10,452 nt of DNA from an uncultured Anaerolineae bacterium (lineage in GTDB: Bacteria; Chloroflexota; Anaerolineae; Anaerolineales; Villigracilaceae): positions 1 to 10,452 of the forward strand of contig CAINXK010000037.1 of NCBI GenBank assembly GCA_903854805.1, read 5' to 3'. The notes beneath the pieces were generated by a model, which did no database searches, was not told the DNA's origin, and saw only the letters and a list, made by a program, of their open reading frames with translations. Made by a program: the position numbers and the translations under genes. Position 1 is the first letter of the stretch. Each line of letters opens with the position of its first letter. Of the stretch, positions 1 through 5,701 are shown in pieces.

Positions 1-303
1 ATGGTTTGCCCCACCAGTCGAGTTTTTGTGCCTGTTCTTGGCGCACCACCAGTGCTATATACTCACGTGCTCTGCGTTTTGGCATTTAGCCATCCTGGTT
101 CTGCTGCTCGGGCGATTGAAAATCGATGGTTTGCCCCACCAGTGGAGTTTTGTGCCTGTTCTTGGCGCACCACCAGTGCTATATACTCACGTGCTCTGCG
201 TTTTGGCATTTAGCCATCCTGGTTCTGCTGCTCGGGCGATTGAAAATCGATGGTTTGCCCCGCCAGTGGAGTTTTTGTGCCTGTTCTTGGCACAAAACTC
301 CAC
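1..303. repeat. Tandem repeat array, 124-125 bp period, about 2.4 copies, cut by the window edge
   Basis: The phrase ATGGTTTGCCCC recurs at 1, 126 and 250. The sequence between these points is nearly identical, differing only by a G/C change, an A/G change and the length of one T run. The first two copies are full and the third diverges after about 40 bases. The unit contains small inverted repeats, such as GGC-attta-GCC and CGAT-tgaa-ATCG. Reading frames through the array exist only because the unit is open by chance; their products look like no known protein and change frame between copies. The array begins exactly at base 1, so more copies probably lie outside the window. I do not recognise the unit. 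Function is unknown. Confidence 0.9.
266..303. repeat. Near-perfect inverted repeat ending the tandem array
   Basis: The left arm at 266-281 (GTGGAGTTTTTGTGCC) pairs with the right arm at 289-303 (GGCACAAAACTCCAC). Only one T is bulged, and a 7-nt loop separates the arms. The right arm is followed by seven A on the plus strand, so it is not a canonical plus-strand terminator, and there is no T tract on the other side for the minus strand. In the earlier copies the same left arm is followed by a changed right arm, so only the last copy keeps the full hairpin. It may be the end of the repeated element. Confidence 0.75.
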
Positions 304-445
304 AAAAAAAGACTCTTTCAGCCCCTTCCCGTTTTTGGTTTAGGGGCAGTGGGATGGGTTGTCACATACACCTGGATATCCGTGAGTAAACACCGCTAGT
401 ACATATGTGCAATCTGACGTTTTCAAAGGTAATAGGATGAATTGG

Positions 446-483
446 AACAGGCGGACGGGTTCTTTTTAACCCGTCCGCCTGTT
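446..483. terminator. Probable terminator downstream of metY (perfect 16-bp stem)
   Basis: The arms at 446-461 and 468-483 are perfectly complementary, GC-rich in the centre, and enclose a 6-nt loop (CTTTTT). The hairpin sits about 55 nt past the metY stop codon. The plus-strand side is followed by a short T-rich run (GTTTTATTCTG). On the minus strand, which is the direction of metY, the tract after the stem is poor (CCAATT). It may act in both directions, or mostly against plus-strand transcription coming from the repeat region. Confidence 0.6.
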
Positions 484-536
484 TTATTCTGTTACATGCG
501 CTCTGAGCAACTGATTGCCCAGGGCCTGGAACCAGC

Positions 537-1826
537 TTACGCGTTCAGAGCCTGATTCAGATCCCACAGGATGTCATCAATATCTTCGATGCCGATGCTC
601 AGGCGGATGAAATCGGGGCTGACACCGGCCGAGATTTGCTCTTCAGCGGAGAGCTGGCTGTGAGTGGTGGTGGCAGGATGGATGGCCAACGATTTGGCGT
701 CCCCAACATTCGCCAGATGGCTGAAAAGCTGCAGGCTTTCAATAAACTTGCGGCCCGCTTCGGCTCCGCCTTTGATGCCAAAGCCAAGAATGGCACCCGC
801 ACCTTTGGGCAGATAGCGTTTGGCGCGCTCGTAATCGGGGTGGCTCTTGAGACCCGGGAATTTGACCCAGCTGACCTTCGGGTGTTTTTCCAGGTATTCG
901 GCTACTGCTTGCGCATTTTGCACATGCCGTTCCATGCGAATGGAGAGAGTCTCCAGGCCTTGAATGGTCTGCCAGCTGTTGAAAGGTGACTGGGAAGCAC
1001 CGATATCACGCAGCACCTGCACACGCACCTTGATGGCAAAAGGCGGCAGGCCAGCGCCCAGCAGGCTGGAGTAGACCAGCCCGTGATAGGAAGGATCCGG
1101 CTCGGTAAAGCCGGGGTAGCGGCCGCTGGTGTAATCGAAGTTGCCACCATCCACGATCATGCCGCCGATACTGGTGCCGTGCCCACCGATAAACTTGGTG
1201 GTACTGTGGGTGATGACGTTTGCGCCCCATTCAAACGGGCGAAACAGGTAGGGGGTCGCAAAGGTATTATCGATCATTAACACAATCTTGTGTTTTTGGG
1301 CGATTGCGGCGACTTCTTCAAATGGGAATACCGAAATATCCGGGTTGCCGAGGGTCTCGCCATACAGGATTTTGGTGTTTGAGCGGATGGCGTTCTCGAA
1401 ATTTTGCGGGTCGTTCGGGTCAACGAAGGTTACATCAACACCCAATTTGCGCAGGGTGTAGTGGAACTGGTTGTAGGTGCCACCGTACAGGCGGCTGGAA
1501 GAAACGATGTGATCGCCCGCGCCCAGCAGGGTGAAGATGGCCTGGGCCTGGGCAGCATGTCCGCTGCTGGATGCCACAGCCGCGACGCCGTTTTCCAGGT
1601 CGGCGATGCGCTGCTCCAACACATCTGTGGTGGGATTCATCAGGCGGGTGTAAATGTTGCCCAGTTCTTTGAGCGCGAACAGGTTGGCGGCGTGTTCGGT
1701 GCTCTTAAACTGGTAACTGGTGGTTTGGTAGATTGGCACGGCGCGGCTGCCGGTGGTTGGGTCAGGTGAGTAGCCAGAGTGTAGCTGACGAGTGGCAAAA
1801 CCATACTTACGAGAATCTGCGGACAT
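537..1826 (-). CDS. metY: O-acetylhomoserine sulfhydrylase (O-acetylhomoserine aminocarboxypropyltransferase)
   Basis: This is a 429-aa cytosolic PLP enzyme of the Cys/Met metabolism family (cystathionine gamma-synthase fold). It uses sulfide to convert O-acetylhomoserine to homocysteine, the direct-sulfhydrylation route to methionine. Visible landmarks are the substrate and PLP phosphate region SSSGHAAQ near residues 86-93, YGGTYNQF near 114-121, the PLP-pyridine aspartate in IDNTFATPY near 185-193, and the Schiff-base lysine K211 in HSTTKFIGGHG. Length and the extra insertions relative to cystathionine synthases match the MetY subgroup rather than MetB or MetC. The ATG at 1826-1824 is preceded by AAAGGAG at a spacing of about 8 nt, which fixes the start. 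It lies 161 nt downstream of tRNA-Cys and on the same strand as cysK. I see no clear promoter of its own and no recognisable SAM riboswitch in the 1827-1987 gap. Confidence 0.93.
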   Translation of the reverse strand: MSADSRKYGFATRQLHSGYSPDPTTGSRAVPIYQTTSYQFKSTEHAANLFALKELGNIYTRLMNPTTDVLEQRIADLENGVAAVASSSGHAAQAQAIFTLLGAGDHIVSSSRLYGGTYNQFHYTLRKLGVDVTFVDPNDPQNFENAIRSNTKILYGETLGNPDISVFPFEEVAAIAQKHKIVLMIDNTFATPYLFRPFEWGANVITHSTTKFIGGHGTSIGGMIVDGGNFDYTSGRYPGFTEPDPSYHGLVYSSLLGAGLPPFAIKVRVQVLRDIGASQSPFNSWQTIQGLETLSIRMERHVQNAQAVAEYLEKHPKVSWVKFPGLKSHPDYERAKRYLPKGAGAILGFGIKGGAEAGRKFIESLQLFSHLANVGDAKSLAIHPATTTHSQLSAEEQISAGVSPDFIRLSIGIEDIDDILWDLNQALNA

Positions 1827-1862
1827 GAATTAGTCTCCTTTGAAAGCTTGAAATTGGCGGAT

Positions 1863-1876
1863 GTTCCATTCGGAAC
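1863..1876. repeat. Short inverted repeat in the metY leader
   Basis: GTTCC-ATTC-GGAAC is a 5-bp perfect inverted repeat with a 4-nt centre. It lies about 37 bp upstream of the metY start codon and about 22 bp upstream of its ribosome binding site. It could be a small hairpin or an operator, but nothing else supports a role and such a short repeat may be chance. Confidence 0.25.
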
Positions 1877-1987
1877 CTGAAAACAGACACAAACATGCTT
1901 ATTTACACTGGCTACATGGCGACCATGCTCGTAAGGTACTGTCGTGGGCGATCTTCCCGCCAAAATACCATCTGAGTAAATATAAAA

Positions 1988-2059
1988 GGGCGCCGGCAGG
2001 AATTGAACCCGCGCATGAGGACTTTGCAGACCCTGGCCTGCCCACCTGGCTGCGGCGCC
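1988..2059 (-). tRNA. tRNA-Cys (anticodon GCA)
   Basis: The minus strand folds as a full cloverleaf. The acceptor stem GGCGCCG pairs perfectly with CGGCGCC. The D arm GCC-loop-GGC has the same 15-nt length as usual bacterial tRNA-Cys. The anticodon stem AGGGT/GTCCT holds the loop CTGCAAA, giving anticodon GCA. The variable loop is 5 nt, and the T arm is GCGGG-TTCAATT-CCTGC with one G-T pair. The 3' CCA is not encoded; the next bases are CTTTTATA. The base after the acceptor stem (discriminator, 1988) reads C, whereas U73 is usual and is a recognition element for cysteinyl-tRNA synthetase in known bacteria. The gene sits between cysK and metY on the same strand, which may be co-transcription in a cysteine/methionine block. 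Confidence 0.88.
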
Positions 2060-2206
2060 GATTGGTTGGTAAATATGTGTAAAAAAGGATCAGCTGACTA
2101 ATTCAGCAAGGAGCACTTGGGCACAGTCTGTGGACTGTATTTCTTTGGAAAAATGCCAGCCTCCGAGCAGCGCTTTTGTGCACAAAGCAGCATGTCGGGA
2201 TGCAGA

Positions 2207-3142
2207 TCAGTCTGCCAGGTGCTGGTAAAGTACGGTGCTCAGATAGCGTTCGCCGAAGGACGGGATGATCACCACGATCAATTTGCCAGCGTTTTCGGGG
2301 CGATTTGCCACCTGCAAGGCTGCCCAGGTTGCCGCACCTGAAGAGATACCCACCAGCAAGCCTTCTTCCTTTGCCAGGCGGCGGGCAACGTTCAGGGCCT
2401 CTTCATTGGGCACACGGATGATCTCGTCGTAGATCTTGGTATTCAAAACAGCCGGAATAAAGCCAGCGCCAATACCCTGGATGGGGTGCGGACCTTTTGC
2501 GCCACCTGAAAGCACCGGAGATGCATCTGGCTCAACGGCGATGACTTGGAAGGAAGGTTTGCGAGCCTTGATGACTTCGCCCACGCCCGTGATGGTTCCG
2601 CCAGTGCCAATACCTGAAACCAGAAAGTCGACTTTCCCTTCGGTATCGCGCCAGATTTCTTCTGCAGTTGTTTTGCGGTGGATTTCCGGGTTGGCCGGGT
2701 TTGTGAACTGCTGGGGGATGTAATATTTTTCTGGGTCAGAAGCTGCCAGATCTTCGGCGCGTTTGATGGCGCCGCCCATGCCCTCTGGGCCAGGGGTCAG
2801 CACCAGGTCAGCGCCATAAGCGCGCAGCAAAATGCGGCGTTCCTTAGACATGGTTTCGGGCATGAACAGGGTGATTTTGTAACCCTTGGCGGCCGCCACC
2901 ATCGCGAGGGCGATGCCGGTATTGCCGCTGGTCGGCTCGACAATGGTTTTATCTTTGGTGAGTTCGCCGGATTTTTCAGCGGCATCGATCATGGCGAAAC
3001 CGATGCGATCCTTGACACTCTTCGCCGGATTATAAAATTCAAGTTTGGCAACCACCTGTGCGTAAGCTCCCTGGGTTACCCGGTTCAAACGGACCAGCGG
3101 GGTGTTGCCGATCAATTCAGTCACATCGTTTGCAATAATCAT
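2207..3142 (-). CDS. cysK: Cysteine synthase A (O-acetylserine sulfhydrylase)
   Basis: This is a 311-aa fold-type II PLP enzyme that makes cysteine from O-acetylserine and sulfide in the cytosol. Motifs in order are [11 protein letters not shown] at residues 9-19, the Schiff-base lysine K44 in SVKDR, the substrate loop TSGNTG at 71-76, the PLP-phosphate glycine loop GTGGT at 179-183, and GISSGA near the C-terminus. Length is normal for CysK and there is no CBS extension. The frame stays open upstream to a TTG at 3229, but that codon is in the leader. The ATG at 3142-3140 has AAGGAG 8-9 nt upstream and matches family N-termini, so I chose it. The gene is preceded by a consensus promoter, two copies of a palindrome and a terminator-like hairpin, and is followed by tRNA-Cys and metY on the same strand. 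Confidence 0.95.
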   Translation of the reverse strand: MIIANDVTELIGNTPLVRLNRVTQGAYAQVVAKLEFYNPAKSVKDRIGFAMIDAAEKSGELTKDKTIVEPTSGNTGIALAMVAAAKGYKITLFMPETMSKERRILLRAYGADLVLTPGPEGMGGAIKRAEDLAASDPEKYYIPQQFTNPANPEIHRKTTAEEIWRDTEGKVDFLVSGIGTGGTITGVGEVIKARKPSFQVIAVEPDASPVLSGGAKGPHPIQGIGAGFIPAVLNTKIYDEIIRVPNEEALNVARRLAKEEGLLVGISSGAATWAALQVANRPENAGKLIVVIIPSFGERYLSTVLYQHLAD

Positions 3143-3162
3143 TTTCTCTTCTCCTTTGAATG

Positions 3163-3179
3163 ACGACTTGTGGAGTCGT
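3163..3179. promoter_or_regulatory. Operator-like palindrome copy 2, next to the cysK ribosome binding site
   Basis: ACGACT-TGTGG-AGTCGT is a perfect 6+6 palindrome with a 5-nt centre. The same arms and spacing occur at 3243-3259. The core GACT-N5-AGTC is the half-site arrangement reported for Rrf2-family regulators such as IscR, so an Rrf2 (CymR- or IscR-like) sulfur regulator is a reasonable candidate; this is inference. In RNA it would also form a small hairpin directly upstream of the AAGGAG of cysK. Confidence 0.65.
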
Positions 3180-3190
3180 TTATAAACAGT

Positions 3191-3223
3191 AAAAAAATTT
3201 TGTGCCCTGGTAAGAGCACAAAA
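3191..3223 (-). terminator. Attenuator-like intrinsic terminator in the cysK leader
   Basis: Read on the minus strand, the arm at 3223-3214 (TTTTGTGCTC) pairs with 3207-3198 (GGGCACAAAA) over 10 bp, including one T-G pair. The loop is TTACCA, and seven T (3197-3191) follow immediately. This is the textbook shape of an intrinsic terminator. It lies between the predicted start site (about 3254) and the cysK start codon (3142), so it would end transcription before the gene unless prevented. No T-box sequence, SAM aptamer or leader peptide rich in cysteine codons is visible, so the controlling signal is unknown. The lower stem is A-T only, so termination may be partial. Confidence 0.65.
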
Positions 3224-3242
3224 AATCAATAATAAGTAAACG

Positions 3243-3259
3243 ACGACTTATCTAGTCGT
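3243..3259. promoter_or_regulatory. Operator-like palindrome copy 1, over the cysK transcription start
   Basis: ACGACT-TATCT-AGTCGT is a perfect 6+6 palindrome beginning 1 bp past the -10 box of the cysK promoter and so covering the expected start site. A protein bound here would block RNA polymerase. Its twin is centred 80 bp downstream at 3171. The GACT-N5-AGTC core resembles Rrf2-family operators. The regulator gene is not in the window. Confidence 0.7.
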
Positions 3260-3260
3260 T

Positions 3261-3288
3261 ATTATAATCACGTTAGGAATTTTGTCAA
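3261..3288 (-). promoter_or_regulatory. Consensus sigma-70-type promoter of cysK
   Basis: On the minus strand there is a perfect TTGACA (3288-3283), a 16-bp spacer and a perfect TATAAT (3266-3261). The start site would be near 3254, giving a leader of about 112 nt before the cysK ATG. Both boxes match the consensus exactly, so this is probably a strong promoter held down by the overlapping palindrome or by the leader hairpin. Confidence 0.85.
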
Positions 3289-3386
3289 GATGTTATTTTC
3301 TGGTGATTCCCCCCATATTAAACTTACTGTAATCAGGTTGTTGATTGTGTGCCAGCGGGACGCAATCTGTTTTCACATCGAGAAAA

Positions 3387-3974
3387 CTAATCGTCTAACC
3401 CCAGTCCATTGAGAATTTGCGGTATGCATTTTTCAATCCTTGACTCCCGGGTTTTGGATTGTTTGGGCGCAGAAAAATAAAGATAGTATGCTCGTTGCCG
3501 TCCCGGCGTCAATCCATCAAAAGCAGTTTTCAAGGCAGGGATTTCATTTAATTTATTTTGAAATTCTTCAGGTATTTTGAATTCTGTACTCTTTTTAAAA
3601 TTCACTTTCAAGCCGGCTTTTTCCACTTCAATGGCTTCATAAATATAGGCTTTCAAGGTGGGTTCCATCTCAACTATTTCTCGAATACCGGTGAAGCGGA
3701 TCTGGCGCCCTGCCTGCGTATTCTCCGTTTGTGTGATTAGAATACCCTCGGCATCATTTAACAAGGCTCCTTTGACAAACAGAAGCGCGCAGTATTCTTT
3801 AAATCCATGCATCAAAACTACATTACTTTTCTGAAACGTGTAACAAGGAACACCCCACTTTAATTCTTCGGTTAGCTGACAGTCAAGAATGATCATTCTC
3901 AATTTCTCGAATTCTTCCTGCCATTTTTCTGCTTTATTAAAAAACCAATCAACATCAGGATTCGTGCTATTCAT
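3387..3974 (-). CDS. DUF1801 / YdeI-OmdA family protein
   Basis: This is a 195-aa cytosolic-looking protein with no signal peptide or membrane segment. The N-terminal part (about residues 15-115) has DUF1801 features, including ELKWGVPCYTF near 37-47 and HGFKEYCALLF near 56-66. The C-terminal part (about 150-195) has the YdeI/OmdA signature LTPGRQRAY followed by KQSKTRESRIEK. Length is typical of this two-part family. The family's biochemical function is not established; names such as bacteriocin-protection protein are historical. The ATG has AGGAG about 9 nt upstream. Base composition is clearly more AT-rich than the genes on the right, and it forms a pair with the DUF4256 gene, which suggests acquisition. 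No attC-like site is visible just downstream of its stop. Confidence 0.82.
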   Translation of the reverse strand: MNSTNPDVDWFFNKAEKWQEEFEKLRMIILDCQLTEELKWGVPCYTFQKSNVVLMHGFKEYCALLFVKGALLNDAEGILITQTENTQAGRQIRFTGIREIVEMEPTLKAYIYEAIEVEKAGLKVNFKKSTEFKIPEEFQNKLNEIPALKTAFDGLTPGRQRAYYLYFSAPKQSKTRESRIEKCIPQILNGLGLDD

Positions 3975-4101
3975 CTATTGATACTCCTACTAAATAAAGT
4001 GAGCGCATAGCTGCTTACAATTTTTTTTGGTTTTGGCTCGGGTAATTCAACCAATGATCCTCCGATAGCATGCAAGTCTTCAATGCAGCAATGCTGCTGA
4101 C

Positions 4102-4161
4102 GGCTAACGGTTTGAGAAACGTGGCGACGGATCCCGCCATTCAGTGGGTGCTGTGTTAGCC
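4102..4161 (-). other. Possible degenerate integron attC-like site
   Basis: A 60-bp segment is bounded by 7-bp perfect inverted repeats, GGCTAAC at 4102-4108 and GTTAGCC at 4155-4161. These resemble attC core sites (the R'' ...AAC and R' GTT... ends). An inner inverted repeat TGGCG/CGCCA lies near the centre. It is placed 3' of the DUF4256 gene, where the attC of a gene cassette would be. Against this, the bases flanking AAC and GTT do not fully fit RYYYAAC/GTTRRRY, the arms between outer and inner repeats do not pair, and no integrase or second site is seen. Confidence 0.35.
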
Positions 4162-4187
4162 CACTTTTGGTTTTGATAGACATGCTG

Positions 4188-4763
4188 CTAGATCTTTAGC
4201 GCACCGCGGAAACCCCTGACGCCATAGTACGAGGATGCACCGTTGTGATACACGAAGACATGGTCGTAGCGCCGATCAGCAAAGATGGCACCGCCGAGTT
4301 TTCTAATTTCAGGAGGTGTGATCAGCCAGCTCGATGTTTTCGTATCGAAATTTCCAAGTTGCTGCAACTCTCGATATTGTTCTTCCGTTAAAATCTTGAT
4401 GCCCATGGCATCTGCCATATCCATGGCAGTATTTTCTGGTTTAAATTCTTTCCTTGATTCCAGCGCTTCATGGTCATAACAAATATTTCTGCGGTCTTTT
4501 GGACTTTCGGCTGAACAATCAAAAAAAACGATTTCGCCCGTTTCTTTATCATAACGAACAACATCCGGTTCGCCACCCGATCGTTCCATTTCATTGAGCG
4601 ACCACAGTTTTTCAGTATTAGCTTCCAGTTTTGCTTGTACTTTAGCCCACTCAAGATCTTTATGGCGGTTCATGTTTTTCTCAAAACGGGCTCTCAATGT
4701 TTTGAGTAGTTCTTCACGTTGTTCTGCTGCCAACTCTTTTTGATTGCTATTAATGTTGTTCAT
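4188..4763 (-). CDS. DUF4256 family protein
   Basis: This is a 191-aa soluble protein matching the DUF4256 family in overall layout. It has a basic, helical N-terminus with RARFEKNMNRH (residues 24-34), then SLNEMERSGGEPDVV, FFDCSAESPKDRRN, and the C-terminal block SSWLITPPEIRKLGGAIF followed by VFVYHNGASSYYGVRGFRG. No function is known for the family. I see no clear Shine-Dalgarno before the ATG at 4763. A TATAAT on the minus strand (4844-4839) lies about 75 bp upstream, but its -35 is poor (AAAGAA). The gene is AT-richer than the operon on the right. Together with the YdeI gene and the attC-like element behind it, it may be a mobile gene cassette; that is inference. Confidence 0.82.
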   Translation of the reverse strand: MNNINSNQKELAAEQREELLKTLRARFEKNMNRHKDLEWAKVQAKLEANTEKLWSLNEMERSGGEPDVVRYDKETGEIVFFDCSAESPKDRRNICYDHEALESRKEFKPENTAMDMADAMGIKILTEEQYRELQQLGNFDTKTSSWLITPPEIRKLGGAIFADRRYDHVFVYHNGASSYYGVRGFRGALKI

Positions 4764-5042
4764 ATTTTTATATTATCTCTGATGAATAGGTGTGTCAGGC
4801 GAACAATGCCTAAATTTATTTCCAACGCTCGCGAGCCAATTATAATATATCTGCTTTCGATTTCTTTTTCTTCTCATGCGGGTCTAAGAAATTTAGGATT
4901 GGCAGCGTGAAAAGCGAAGGTCAAAAGAAGGCATCTATGCCCGCCGCATAGCGCCCCGGTTCTTTTGGGTTCTGCCCTGGGCAACCCGATTCCTGAACGG
5001 GCTAGTTGAACCAAGCCGCAAGTCGTGGCATCTTATGCAAAA
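4764..5042. other. Intergenic stretch without a convincing gene
   Basis: No open frame here resembles a known protein. The left third is AT-rich and may hold the DUF4256 promoter. The middle is GC-richer and contains a small inverted repeat CTATG-CCCGCCG-CATAG near 4935-4951. It may be debris around the IS66 remnant that follows. Confidence 0.5.
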
Positions 5043-5443
5043 AGAAAATTATCCCGAGCACAATTCCAGAACCAGATGCGACCGATAAGACTTCAAATAA
5101 GTGAATTACTACGCCAAGGGAGCAAGTGTTCTCATTCTGCTACCGCTGGTACCTGCGCGATATTCTCAAGCGAGAAGCTGCGCTGTGGACATGCGTAGAT
5201 GTTGATGGTGTTGAGCCTATAAATAATCACGCTGAGCAAAAACTTCACCCAGGCGTGCTTTGGAGTATGAGTAACTTTGGCACTCAAAGCCAGGTTGGCA
5301 GTCGTTTTGTCGAGCGTAGCATGACCGTCGTCAGTACTTTGAAACAGCAAAAATGCAATTTACTGGATTATATGACCGAGGCCTGTGAAGCCGCCAATTA
5401 TGGACGACCCGCGCCTTCATTATTGCCGACATCAACTTTCTGA
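5043..5443 (+). pseudogene. IS66-family transposase, frameshifted C-terminal remnant
   Basis: Two overlapping frames together give the C-terminal part of an IS66 transposase. The first (from about 5043) reads SRAQFQNQMRPIR and later TAGTC. The second (from about 5156) reads RDILKREAALWTCV, then DVDGVEPINNHAEQ, FGTQSQVGSRFVERSMTVV and CNLLDYMTEACEA, and ends at a stop at 5441-5443. In intact IS66 proteins TAGTC is directly followed by (R)EILK, so the switch near 5155 fits a one-base deletion. The N-terminal domain and the DDE residues before this block are missing, and the usual NNAAERALR has become NNHAEQKLH. No terminal inverted repeats could be fixed. It is dead and marks old transposon activity beside the conflict operon. 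Confidence 0.82.
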
Positions 5444-5701
5444 CGGGGCAGGTCAGTTTCATCCGGTGAACGAACCCTATTATTTATCTGAAAAACGTTG
5501 CTACTGTATAAGTATACCCATTTTTCATCATCTTGAAAGTGAAAAGTGAATGCCGAAAGCATGGGCAAAATTTGAAAAATCATTTCTTACTCAACCATTT
5601 CTAGGTAAGAAGTCTACAGATTACACAGATTTTAAGTGCTATTGTGTTCTTGAAAATTGGATCTTCTGTGGATGATGTGTTTTGCACTGGGGGATGATTT
5701 C

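Noticed and set aside
26..389. Overlapping plus-strand frames of 70-105 codons in the repeat array
   Set aside because: They exist only because the 124-125 bp unit lacks stops in places; the unit length differs by one base so the same sequence is read in different frames in successive copies.
1827..1987. Possible SAM or other riboswitch before metY
   Set aside because: No SAM-I, SAM-II or T-box core sequences are recognisable; only a 5-bp inverted repeat is present.
2171..2190. Palindrome CTTTTGTGCACAAAG just downstream of the cysK stop as a terminator
   Set aside because: It has almost no loop and no T tract in the transcribed direction, so it is unlikely to terminate.
3143..3229. 29-residue N-terminal extension of cysK from a TTG codon
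   Set aside because: It covers the leader hairpin and the second palindrome, and the internal ATG at 3142 has a good ribosome binding site and matches the CysK family N-terminus.
3971..4183. 70-codon minus-strand frame between the DUF4256 and YdeI genes, starting 4 nt after one stop and sharing ATGA with the next start
   Set aside because: Spacing is tempting, but the frame runs straight through the attC-like inverted repeat, the product matches nothing I know, and it has no hydrophobic core or domain pattern. Probably chance.
5584..5611. Inverted repeat TTCTTAC/GTAAGAA as IS66 terminal repeats
   Set aside because: The arms face each other over 14 bp, which cannot bound an element, and resemble IS66 ends (GTAAG) only loosely.
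5657..5701. Earlier starts of the CHAT-FGE gene (TTG 5657, ATG 5672, ATG 5675)
   Set aside because: None has a clear Shine-Dalgarno; ATG 5702 follows GGGGGA at a good distance. The longer forms add only a short unconserved-looking stretch.
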